A DNA stretch of 64,000 nucleotides from Nautilus pompilius (Eukaryota; Mollusca; Cephalopoda; Nautilida; Nautilidae): assembly GCA_018389105.1 (NCBI GenBank), contig JACATO010001759.1:62001-126000 (forward strand), given 5' to 3'. Position 1 is the stretch's first letter. Each line of letters opens with the position of its first letter. Of this stretch, positions 59,201-64,000 are shown in pieces. Made by a program: the position numbers and the translations under genes. The notes below the pieces were generated by a model. It was not told the origin of the DNA. It saw only the letters and a list, made by a program, of their open reading frames with translations, and ran no database searches.

Positions 59201-62155
59201 TGTTATTTTAAATGCTCACACATCAGGTTCTTAATTTTCAGAGATCCTCCTGACCTTGCCAGATTATTCTCTTGATGGCAAAGAGTGAACAAGTGCATCC
59301 TTCCAGCCTCCTATCAGTATCACGCTGCAGTTTATTTACTATCAGCCAGTGTTAGTTATAAATGACTTTCTTTCACAAAAAAGCCAGCAAAAATATTAAT
59401 AGCAGAATAATTTTATAGCATTGATGACAACAATGCTCATTGCTCTTAAGAGTCCTACTGAATTTCTTTCTTTATTAGAAACATTTATCTACACACCAGC
59501 AAACCCTAATGGCCTTGTGATGTAAGCATTATCAGCATCATTCCCATCTTTTCTCTCTCTCTCTCTCATCCATACTACCACATAAGTGTTGTGCAACCTT
59601 CTGTCAGGCGAAGCTGCCATCCACCTATAAACTCAATTAAACGAACATATAAGATTCAGTTTTTGTAGTTATCTGGATGTATCATCAAGAGGTTAGATGT
59701 TACTGCCTAAATGCTGGGACAGCAGTCAGTCCATGAACATGCTGAACAAAAAACAAAACAAAAAAGCTAGAAAATCTGGTGAACAAACAATAAAATATAC
59801 CCATGCGTTTTAATGTAACTACTGCTGTTTACGATTCTAAATGACTAATCACAAATGATCAAATAAGAAATAATGGAATATATTCTCGTATCATCAATAC
59901 TTTGGAGATTGACATCTAGTAAACTCTCTGAAGCAAGAACTTGTAGCGACATCAGAACCCATGATCATGTACAATATTTTGTCTCCTTAATGAAATTCTA
60001 ACTAGTTCAAGTTATCAAGTAAAGTCTTTTTATTAAAAGACTTCTGCCAAGCATGATCAGAAAAAGAAAAAAAAACTTTATTTTTATGCTGTTCCATTTA
60101 GTCTGCCAACAAAATGTTAGAAAAATAATATGTACATTTGAGAAATCCTATCTTTGAACAATTTATTTCAAATCTAACTTGCAGTTCAAAATTAGTTACA
60201 ATAACCTTCATTTCTCAGTATGATCTCTGAATATTGAGCAGATGATACATATGGTGATCAAGTGTAGTAAAATGCTATTAAACTTACACACACCCATCTT
60301 TAAAAAATCTGTTTTTATTTTTAAATAGGAAATCTAAAAATTGTTGTTACCGATATCACTCACTCTCTCTCACACTTGTTAATTAGCTGTAATTTCTCAG
60401 GCCTGGATTTATATAATTACCTTGCCGTCGCCAGGTCACCACAGGTCTTGGTGTACCATCAATGAGACATTCTAACACCACTGGATCACCAGCAGCTGCA
60501 GTTACATTCACTGCATCACTAATCAACTGAGGTGGCCGATTACCCTTTGCTGCAAATAATGAATAAACAACAAATAAAAGACAAAAAGAACAAAGATGCC
60601 AATCCCCCTTCACTCTTCTTGTGTCAGTTAGTGAGTCTAGTGAGGGGTTTTAAGCCAATAATTTAAATTAAACTTTCAAAAATGTATACACCTAAAACCT
60701 AACACATGGCATCAAAACTGCTAATAACATTCTGAAATCACCTATATAGTTTGTTTTTTGCTGACAATCCCAATCCAGCATATTCGCTTATAATCTGCAG
60801 CAGCCCTCTGAATGTTAAGTTATTCCAGCTAGTGACATCAACCAAAGAATATCCCACTACTGCTAAAGCACAAAGATAATACCACAACCTAAACTAGCTA
60901 TAGTTCCATCATCACCACTTTCCAGATGCCCTCAAAACTCACCTGGTCAGTTAGTCCATAAACATGCACGAAGAATGGCGGTGCTTGCTGGTCAATACCA
61001 ATCCTACTGGTGGTAACAAGAAACGATAGCCAAAACAGACTTGGCGGCTGGTTTTATTGCTAACAATAATAATGTGGCATATCCTATAATTATCCCGCCT
61101 CAATAATCATTAGAATTTGAACAAAAATAATTTGTACCTCAAGGGTAATTATTGTCTATATTATATTTCTATGAATATTCATATTTTAAATTTCCAGTAT
61201 TTTCTTCTCTTGCCCCACTCATAAAATACTTTATCATTTACCATCAGTGTTACAGATTTATTTCATTTATCATCATGAGGTTAGTAACATACTCATTACC
61301 TCTTTACATATAGTATATATGTGTGTATATAGATACTGACAATAAAGATGGCATTAAAAATCAGAGAGTAAAAATGGACTCAGTTAATTTTATATATCCA
61401 AGCCAGTAATAATCTCTAAAATCATCTGTGCCAGGTAGGATCTGCCTTGTTGTCGTCGTGAAAGACTAAGCCAATCAGTTAAATTTATTTTGCTTCTATC
61501 AAGATCTTAGATCAACAACCAAACCTTCAAGAATAAACTTTGGTACAAAGAGCTTCCATACAACATCAGTCTCAGCACCTCTCAAAAGTTCATTATCCGC
61601 CCAAAACACAACTTCTACACAAGTCAATGCAGTAAAGCATCCACAACTAGACTTTAATAACTCCACCTAGCAACCATGAGACTGAACCACCAGAATCACA
61701 TTTCAAAATAGCAACGTTTTTGAAAGCAAACTTAAAGATTTTTTTTATTCTTTGGGTCAAATCCGTGTGTCAGAGAGCTACCAAAAATTATGTGGGGACT
61801 TTACCAGTAAATAAGACCACTTCAGATACAGTTTTGTTTCTCAAGCATTTTCCAACCAGAAGCCCAGCAGCTAGAGCTAACTTACTGTAATTCTTCTTGG
61901 ACAACATTTCTCTCTGAATGATGACAACTTGAAACAAATCTCAAAAGAAAAAAAAAAAAAAAAGCCTAATGTCAGTCATGACACTCACACTCCAAGACAG
62001 TGAGAAATGCCTGTGAACTAAGGCGCCAGTGAATGTTGTCCACCTCATCCGGCAGGCTGTGTAAAGCGCCCTGTGATGCTCTACAGCGATACTGGCCTTC
62101 GTCCATCTTTGTGATGTTCGTTATCTGTAGAATACCTGAGGGTAGAACTGTGTAC
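16714..62155 (-). CDS. PRTG: Protogenin-like (DCC superfamily) transmembrane receptor, 18 exons, 5'-partial
   Basis: This is a single-pass cell-surface receptor or adhesion protein of the DCC/neogenin/protogenin superfamily, a group with roles in neural and axial development. The 18 exons (listed separately) sum to 3,325 bp and keep one open frame of about 1,107 residues plus stop. All introns are GT-AG and phases match at every join. Visible order: Ig2 second half, Ig3, Ig4, FN3 1-5, transmembrane helix, Ser/Thr/Ala-rich tail. Each FN3 keeps its strand-B Trp and a Tyr or similar aromatic motif in its second half; each Ig half keeps its disulfide Cys. Five FN3 domains match protogenin and IGDCC4, against six in DCC/neogenin, and no DCC-type P3 motif is evident at the C-terminus. 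Signal peptide, Ig1 and the first half of Ig2 must lie above base 64000. IGDCC4 orthology is the main alternative; the superfamily call is firm. Confidence 0.88.
17290..18274 (-). other. Intron between exons Q and R
   Basis: Phase-0 intron of 985 bp with no recognised element. Confidence 0.8.
18275..18427 (-). CDS. PRTG: Exon Q: cytoplasmic tail, middle part
   Basis: Exon of 153 bp (51 codons), phase 0 both sides, acceptor CGCAAG, donor AATCAG/GTAATG. It encodes GGGKLILSSSSMHMNGIVIS and GSLKNGHVPNGHVTSF. Because it is phase 0 on both sides, skipping it would keep the frame, so a tail variant without it is possible. Confidence 0.8.
18428..19226 (-). other. Intron between exons P and Q
   Basis: Phase-0 intron of 799 bp, AT-rich, nothing recognised. 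Confidence 0.8.
19227..19404 (-). CDS. PRTG: Exon P: cytoplasmic tail, proximal part
   Basis: Exon of 178 bp, phase 2 in and phase 0 out, acceptor CTTGTAG, donor AAAA/GTAAGT. It encodes CFTNNRPPSPIHQRLNGHIL and ends in ELESRTPMLVHLPENEKSDS. The frame is fixed by the phase-2 end of exon O. The RPPSP stretch is proline-rich; I see no catalytic or named interaction domain. Confidence 0.82.
19405..20477 (-). other. Intron between exons O and P
   Basis: Phase-2 intron of 1,073 bp. It contains a short AT dinucleotide run near 19840 and small CTCG and CATG repeats; nothing else recognised. Confidence 0.8.
20478..20607 (-). CDS. PRTG: Exon O: transmembrane segment
   Basis: Exon of 130 bp, phase 1 in and phase 2 out, acceptor TTTTAAAG after a long T run, donor CACAG/GTAATC. 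After a polar stalk (QKPDTDLPDSLRHKQQ) comes LGIILGITTGIICIFICIII, a clear single membrane helix, then VRLRHR, a positive stop-transfer sequence. This sets the type I topology: Ig/FN3 outside, tail inside. Confidence 0.93.
20760..20936 (-). CDS. PRTG: Exon N: second half of FN3-5 and membrane-proximal stalk
   Basis: Exon of 177 bp, phase 1 both sides, acceptor CCTACAG, donor AAAC/GTAAGT. It encodes VVEGLHGGMYYMKMRANTNA, the closing FN3 strands with an unusually Gly- and Met-rich motif, then a stalk with two Cys (KCSPPIDQCHPS) that could form a small loop or an intermolecular disulfide. Confidence 0.9.
20937..21636 (-). other. Intron between exons M and N
   Basis: Phase-1 intron of 700 bp with a GT/AT microsatellite near 21330-21358. 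No gene or transposon seen. The intron between N and O is only 152 bp. Confidence 0.8.
21637..21804 (-). CDS. PRTG: Exon M: first half of FN3-5
   Basis: Exon of 168 bp, phase 1 both sides, acceptor CACCACAG, donor AATG/GTAATG. It encodes VPVNVQWLWIGPGKVQINW with the B-strand Trp, then QPPPQTTGVILSYTILY. It joins the end of FN3-4 directly, so no sixth FN3 domain is missing between exons L and M, despite the 6.7-kb intron. Confidence 0.92.
21805..28504 (-). other. Intron between exons L and M (6.7 kb)
   Basis: Phase-1 intron. Apart from the pogo-like MITE at 25034-25402 I recognise only homopolymers and short microsatellites (AT near 22236, CA near 25657). Small open frames here show no domain and no exon-like splice context. 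Confidence 0.7.
25034..25402. mobile_element. pogo/Tc1-type MITE, 369 bp
   Basis: The ends are inverted: left CAGATTGAGAATCCCTTATC, right (reverse complement) CAGGTCGAGAATCTTCTGAA. TA sits directly outside both ends (25032-25033 and 25403-25404), the target duplication expected for the Tc1/mariner/pogo superfamily. Beyond the first 13 bp the arms become looser, though CCGAAAT and TCGGATT-like words recur. There is no coding capacity, so this is a non-autonomous element. The end wording resembles pogo/Tigger-type repeats known from vertebrates. Confidence 0.75.
28505..28632 (-). CDS. PRTG: Exon L: second half of FN3-4
   Basis: Exon of 128 bp, phase 2 in and phase 1 out, donor GGGCG/GTGAGT. 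The acceptor is TTTTTAAAG, a weak AAAG site preceded by a short T run, and is the only one giving the required phase. It encodes VFVYGLQSYTEYQFSVRSHT, the FN3 L-x-x-x-T-x-Y core, then GPFGKHVIVRTREG. Confidence 0.88.
28633..29713 (-). other. Intron between exons K and L
   Basis: Phase-2 intron of 1,081 bp with nothing recognised. Confidence 0.8.
29714..29969 (-). CDS. PRTG: Exon K: end of FN3-3 fused to start of FN3-4
   Basis: Exon of 256 bp, phase 1 in and phase 2 out, acceptor CTTACAG, donor CAGT/GTGAGT. It encodes NNTYYEVSINAFNSKD, the end of FN3-3, and continues without an intron into the next domain: PPPPIHLAAMSFN then VVKLTWDQPV with its Trp. Every other FN3 domain here starts on its own exon. 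The phase-2 exit joins exon L correctly; the phase-0 reading of the same donor region does not. Confidence 0.9.
29970..30778 (-). other. Intron between exons J and K
   Basis: Phase-1 intron of 809 bp, with a small CAGC tetranucleotide run near 30068; otherwise nothing recognised. Confidence 0.8.
30779..30967 (-). CDS. PRTG: Exon J: first half of FN3-3
   Basis: Exon of 189 bp, phase 1 both sides, acceptor TTGTTTCAG, donor TTGG/GTAACA. It encodes APSNLQVAVLNSTIVLISWD, with the P-x-N-L start and B-strand Trp of FN3, then ITGFMLRLQKVEKPG. An NST sequon is present. The preceding intron carries transposon element 2. Confidence 0.92.
31268..31395 (+). repeat. Element 2 left terminal inverted repeat
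   Basis: Imperfect inverted partner of 32898-33015; the first 12 bases are identical. Confidence 0.85.
31540..32545 (+). pseudogene. Element 2 ORF, frameshifted
   Basis: The plus-strand coding remnant contains, in order, ADWRLFIDSSKASLKVV, APVPLGHSTKMKEEYDG, CVDLKMVNFLLGQQSGYTKY, PCFLCLWDSR, FPPLHIKLGLMKQFVKAL, GIFDGPQIRTLM, LFSHLDRFPGNLGDYSEEQG, ERFHQDIKTMEERYQGKWDE and HKRKSYKRQF. I know this order from many invertebrate (hydra, insect, mollusc) predicted proteins of unknown function. Two apparent single-base frameshifts break it, one near 31595 and one near 32236, where a GG replaces an expected longer G run, so it is dead. The repeated Asp, His, Glu and CxxC residues suggest a metal-dependent core (inference). 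The N-terminal part of the family seems to be missing. Confidence 0.75.
32898..33015 (-). repeat. Element 2 right terminal inverted repeat
   Basis: Imperfect inverted partner of 31268-31395, about ten bases shorter because of deletions in T-rich segments. Confidence 0.85.
34617..34736 (-). CDS. PRTG: Exon I: second half of FN3-2
   Basis: Exon of 120 bp, phase 1 both sides, acceptor TCTCCAG, donor CCAG/GTTTAT. It encodes GLDSNTLYHVRLLAGTRAGF, the FN3 L-x-x-x-T-x-Y-x-V-x-L core, and ends WPWITIRTQDVKP. The donor is weaker than most in this gene (GTTTAT), but no better phase-1 site is visible nearby. Confidence 0.9.
34737..35620 (-). other. Intron between exons H and I
   Basis: Phase-1 intron of 884 bp with a G run near 35131 and a short GT microsatellite near 35212. 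Nothing else recognised. Confidence 0.8.
35621..35812 (-). CDS. PRTG: Exon H: first half of FN3-2
   Basis: Exon of 192 bp, phase 1 both sides, acceptor TCTTTCAG, donor ATTACAG/GTGGGC. It encodes ITAPTIHLTSKNPNSILVQW with the FN3 Trp, then GVIGEYQLNYYSERNN, a typical C-C' strand. The preceding intron is short (374 bp). Confidence 0.92.
35813..36186 (-). other. Intron between exons G and H
   Basis: Short phase-1 intron of 374 bp, nothing recognised. Confidence 0.85.
36187..36354 (-). CDS. PRTG: Exon G: second half of FN3-1
   Basis: Exon of 168 bp, phase 1 both sides, acceptor CTTTACAG, donor GCCA/GTAAGT. It contains IVLTHLEPYTNYTFYVVAYG, the L-P-x-T-x-Y core of FN3 strands E-F, and ends in YVTQVTGDA. 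NYT is a potential glycosylation site. Confidence 0.92.
36355..38486 (-). other. Intron between exons F and G
   Basis: Phase-1 intron of 2,132 bp (12 bp longer if the inner donor of exon F is used). A short GA run lies near 37153. Nothing else recognised. Confidence 0.8.
38487..38633 (-). CDS. PRTG: Exon F: first half of FN3-1, with tandem donors
   Basis: Exon of 147 bp (135 bp with the alternative donor), phase 1 in and out. It encodes SPKNVTVIPLGPHTVEISWF and PPVEKPCCKVKFYSVHCYKT; the VEISW Trp is the FN3 B-strand residue. Two usable donors lie 12 nt apart, a GTAAGTAT ending the exon at 38487 and a CAG/GTATGA ending it at 38499. Both are phase 1, so the choice adds or removes four residues in the same frame. 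I chose the distal site because GTAAGTAT is the closer match to the consensus after the cut; the other has the better exonic CAG. Confidence 0.85.
39722..39741. repeat. Near-palindrome, 9-bp arms
   Basis: ACTGTTACA and TGTAACAGT are exact reverse complements separated by CT. Confidence 0.7.
40803..41660 (+). pseudogene. Decayed mariner-family transposase
   Basis: Read on the plus strand, antisense to the receptor. The start MAKQLSAYTREEQRSAI followed by TEIHQKTLA and YGDNC is typical of the mariner N-terminus (helix-turn-helix). Downstream, after several frameshifts, come DLFWNSQGPILAHFMD, TSATCY, QHGNERPHSAQATNDTLN and LHFELLPHPYSLDLDPSVFN. The last pair covers the family's HDNARPH and the SPDLxPxDxxLF motif, where the third catalytic Asp belongs; here the position reads DPSVF, so it appears to be lost. 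A tail LQKLVNHWTAFF matches the usual end. At about 860 bp it is shorter than the ~1,040 bp of an intact gene, so it also carries deletions. A CA/CT microsatellite has grown inside it. Confidence 0.75.
41557..41584. repeat. (AC)n(TC)n compound microsatellite
   Basis: Eight to ten AC units run straight into a CT run, inside the mariner remnant. Confidence 0.9.
42323..42348. repeat. (GT)n microsatellite
   Basis: About 13 uninterrupted GT units. Confidence 0.95.
44165..44297 (-). CDS. PRTG: Exon E: second half of Ig4
   Basis: Exon of 133 bp, phase 0 in and phase 1 out, acceptor CTTCTAG, donor ATCAG/GTGAGT. It reads ELVITQSQDDDSGYYQCVSE, the DDSGYYQC F-strand signature, followed by NSVGYSVAVARLDIKIS. 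It closes Ig4, and the next exon starts the first FN3 domain. Confidence 0.92.
44298..46224 (-). other. Intron between exons D and E
   Basis: Phase-0 intron of 1,927 bp with several A/T homopolymers. Nothing else recognised. Confidence 0.8.
46225..46379 (-). CDS. PRTG: Exon D: first half of Ig4
   Basis: Exon of 155 bp, phase 1 in and phase 0 out, acceptor GTTGCAG, donor ACG/GTAACA. It encodes KPQISEAPVSWTYPRAH then VANFQCRATGYPVPSIRW, giving the B-strand Cys and C-strand Trp of Ig4. The phase-0 exit is one of only three phase-0 introns in the visible gene. Confidence 0.9.
46380..49853 (-). other. Intron between exons C and D
   Basis: Phase-1 intron of 3,474 bp. The part from 47040 to 47700 has higher complexity and scattered coding-like stretches on the minus strand, but I cannot assign a family. 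A CT run lies near 48683. Confidence 0.7.
49854..50012 (-). CDS. PRTG: Exon C: second half of Ig3
   Basis: Exon of 159 bp, phase 1 in and out, acceptor CTGTAG, donor CTGG/GTGAGT. It contains GGSLKFLNVEAVDSGVYICT, the E-F strands with DSGVYxC, and ends LNVLG, an Ig G strand. An NAT sequon is present. It completes Ig3 after the longest intron of the gene in this window (about 10.4 kb). Confidence 0.9.
54912..55138 (-). repeat. Dispersed repeat, copy 2 (inverted)
   Basis: Reverse-complement relative of 531-665, longer by an internal block of roughly 100 bp. A 65-codon minus-strand open frame (54771-54968) overlaps its downstream end and may be part of the same ancestral element, but I do not recognise the protein. 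Confidence 0.72.
55705..55724. repeat. (GATA)n microsatellite
   Basis: Five GATA units. Confidence 0.9.
57455..58190 (+). pseudogene. Decayed Tc1/mariner-type transposase
   Basis: Plus strand, antisense to the receptor. NLISKLEETGPVVDAP followed by SEHP matches the family's N-terminal FxETGSVxDxPRSGRP linker. After frameshifts, LTVLKVMHKNLKAFLYEI and LQVLLPADPEK match the segment before the catalytic domain. LWTDEVHFDLYS at about 57789 is the second-Asp motif (TDE). Beyond it only fragments remain, with in-frame stops, and I cannot find the third catalytic residue. It is a different lineage from the mariner at 40803 by its wording (TDE with HFDL). Confidence 0.65.
58284..58314. repeat. Hairpin with a poly-C loop
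   Basis: TGGGAATCA and TGATTCCCA are perfect inverted arms around a 13-nt loop that holds 11 C in a row. It lies about 105 bp before the 104-bp tandem array. Confidence 0.75.
58421..58730. repeat. Tandem array, three copies of a 104-bp unit
   Basis: Copies begin at 58421, 58525 and 58629 with ACCTAATAA; the last ends at ATAAAGT (58730). The only difference I see is AATAATAAAG in copy 1 against AATAACAAAG in copies 2 and 3, so the array is recent. The unit contains GATGTTACGGGGTGAATG and TGGTAGTTTATTCG. No coding frame runs through it. Confidence 0.95.
60421..60549 (-). CDS. PRTG: Exon B: first half of Ig3
   Basis: Exon of 129 bp, phase 1 in and phase 1 out, with a TTTGCAG acceptor and a GCAAG/GTAATT donor. 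It encodes NRPPQLISDAVNVTAAAG, then DPVVLECLIDGTPRPVVTW: the B-strand Cys and C-strand Trp of an Ig domain. An NVT sequon is present. It joins exon A in frame, creating a Ser codon at the junction. Confidence 0.88.
60550..61988 (-). other. Intron between exons A and B
   Basis: Phase-1 intron of 1,439 bp; nothing recognised beyond an A run next to exon A. Confidence 0.8.
61989..62155 (-). CDS. PRTG: Exon A: second half of Ig2
   Basis: First exon of the receptor visible in the window, 167 bp, entered in phase 2 after a CATAG acceptor and left in phase 1 at a GTGAGT donor. It reads VLPSGILQITNITKMDEG then YRCRAS, the classic F-strand DxGxYxC of an Ig domain. The VLPSG-LQI wording matches the second half of Ig2 in DCC-family members. 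The stretch after the Cys is longer than usual before the final strand (AFLTVLE), so the F-G loop seems extended. The phase-2 entry means the matching first half lies in an upstream exon outside the window. Confidence 0.85.
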
Positions 62156-64000
62156 CTATGAGAAAAATAAAGAGATCTACATGAGAAACGCTTTGGTAAG
62201 GTGGGCAACTGCCAAAAGAACTCCTCGAATTGGCTGGTATCTATCAAAGCGAGCAAAAGACGCAAAAATGTCCATCAAACATGGAAAAGCAGAAAGTTTC
62301 TGCATTAATACGAGAAAGTTTTCACAGTATTTTTTTAAAAGGTCACATGTTAACATACCTGCAGGTAATTACTTCTCTTTAATCTTTGAAGAAAAAATTA
62401 ATTAATAAGTTATGGTAAACTTCAGAATACTTTTTTCCATAAATCATTTTTCAGAGATATACTGACTGAGGCCTTAGAACTTAAAAAAAAAAACAACAAC
62501 AAAAATTACTTTTTATTCCAAAGAACTGGAAGTTTACAAACACAAACTTATGGTAAATTAATGGGGAAAAAAGCCATTTATTAACCACCACCATCTGGTT
62601 TCTAAGCCAGGCTCCCATGCAATTAATCAATGCTCAGACAAAACCGAAGCTGTATCTACATACATCATTGTCGAAATGCACTAACTAAAAAAAATCACAA
62701 ATTTATTTACTTGTACTAATAACTAATAAGTTTAATGACTATTATTCTTTTAGACTAGGCATATTAAGATGAAACCCAGCTGGCACTGCAGTAATGGTAT
62801 CCAGCTGGGTTTTATTTGAACATCCCTACTATACTGATAGGAATTTTTTTTTCTTTTTTAAATTAGTTCTTTTCTTGGGTGGAAATAAAAAAAAAAAAAA
62901 AAAAACTGCATCTGCTGGAAGCAGATTGTATGTTGAATGAACTTTGCATTTATTGAATTGCAGACATCTCATCATCCCACCAATACACGCCCAAGACTTT
63001 CTAGCCCCCTTTCATGTTTCTATTCAGAGCTGGTCCTATTAAAAGTACCTGTATGTTAATGCTAATAAAACCTCACCATCAAAAGTTTGAAATAGCCATG
63101 TAAACATGGCTAAGTAAGACCAGCTTGGGTTCCTACAAGTGAGCAGCCAGTTTGGGTACAGAAGGGCTAGTCAAGGTTCCACTCATCTAATTAAGAATTC
63201 TTGAGATGTCCTCAGTGTTGCATAGTACTAGTGCAATCTCTAAATGAGAATAACACACTAAGTTATGGAAGCAACTACTCTTCTGCTATTTTTTTTATAG
63301 AGCTTCAATTCAGCAAAAATGAATTATTTTCAAACCATCGAACTTTTCTAAGCATAAGTTTCCAAATAACATGATTGCAGCTTAACCTTTCAGTTCAAAA
63401 GTGGTTATCTAGGCAGTAGATCAGAAAAACTGTGCAGGTAAAGTCATTCCATCTTGGAGACCCAGAATAATGTTTCATTTGGACTTTCGGTTCTTGAACT
63501 CTAAGCTTATCTGCTTTTAGATTCTAATGGCTGCCATCAGTGGACTGATTCAAATTAGCAGAGCATTAATGTTGCTCACAAACAGACTAACAATGACTTC
63601 ATGTCAGTCTCTCTCTTATTGCAAGAGGGACTGCTTGTTTGTATTAAATATTCTTACCCACCCCTTTTCCATTCATTCAAGTGTTTCACTGTTTTTTTTC
63701 AGCTGTTCCTGATATTTTAACCATGCACATGTTAGATATATATAGTAAACCAGAGCATAAAATAAATGATATTTTAGTTATTTTATATCACTTGAATTCC
63801 ACCCACCTCTTCTTTTATCTGGTAAAGTTAGATTTTTAAAATCAAATACTTAAGCGCCACATCTAAATGTCCCACGCATCAAACTGAACTTCCTGAAGCA
63901 CATGCAATATGCAGGTTTCAGCCTGGACCTTTCAAAAGTACACAAATGCAGAAATTTTGCCATTCAAAACCCAGGAAGTTCTATTAACACCAAAATTATT
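62156..64000 (-). other. Intron upstream of exon A, continues outside the window
   Basis: The expected upstream exon (first half of Ig2, leaving in phase 2) is not visible here, so the intron is longer than 1.8 kb. A perfect 12-bp hairpin lies at 62772-62812. Small plus-strand open frames show no domain. Confidence 0.75.
62772..62812. repeat. Perfect hairpin, 12-bp arms
   Basis: AAACCCAGCTGG and CCAGCTGGGTTT are exact reverse complements around a 17-nt loop. Confidence 0.8.

Larger units (their letters stand above)
50013..60420 (-). other. Intron between exons B and C (10.4 kb)
   Basis: The longest intron in the window, phase 1. It contains a decayed mariner-type transposase (57455-58190), a poly-C hairpin (58284-58314), a 104-bp tandem array (58421-58730), dispersed-repeat copy 2 (54912-55138) and a GATA microsatellite (55705-55724). 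No Ig-like exon is visible in it on either strand. Confidence 0.75.

Overview
The window is metazoan nuclear DNA: AT-rich, dominated by non-coding sequence, rich in homopolymers and microsatellites, with split genes and decayed DNA transposons. No operons, rRNA or CRISPR are visible. The coding style, the intron sizes and the mix of transposon remnants fit an invertebrate, perhaps a mollusc or other lophotrochozoan; that placement is an inference and is not proved by anything here.

One real host gene fills most of the window. It lies on the minus strand from 62155 down to a stop codon at 16714 and is open at its 5' end beyond base 64000. Eighteen exons can be joined with matching phases at every junction. 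They encode about 1,107 residues of a type I membrane protein of the DCC/neogenin/protogenin superfamily. The order is: second half of Ig2, Ig3, Ig4, five FN3 domains, one transmembrane helix, and a cytoplasmic tail of about 300 residues. Five FN3 domains (DCC and neogenin have six), and a tail whose end does not look like the DCC/neogenin P3 motif, point to the protogenin/IGDCC4 branch. Ig1, the first half of Ig2 and the signal peptide must lie outside the window. Downstream of the stop there is probably a long 3' UTR, perhaps reaching a poly(A) signal near 9765.

Layout by region: 1-4200 is intergenic with small hairpins, a short tandem duplication and one copy of a dispersed repeat. 4201-8351 is a dead DNA transposon (element 1) with terminal inverted repeats of about 450 bp and a stop- and frameshift-ridden ORF of a widespread but, to my knowledge, uncharacterised protein family. 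8352-9750 shows nothing recognisable. 9750-16713 is the candidate 3' UTR. 16714-62155 is the gene. Its introns carry a second dead long-TIR transposon (element 2, 31268-33015) encoding another widespread uncharacterised protein family, a 369-bp pogo-like MITE with a TA target duplication (25034-25402), two decayed mariner-type transposases lying antisense to the gene (40803-41660 and 57455-58190), and a young array of three 104-bp tandem repeats (58421-58730).

The best candidates for something little described are the two long-TIR elements and their proteins. In the host gene the most interesting points are a pair of tandem 5' splice sites 12 nt apart at the end of the first FN3 exon, and the fused FN3-3/FN3-4 exon.
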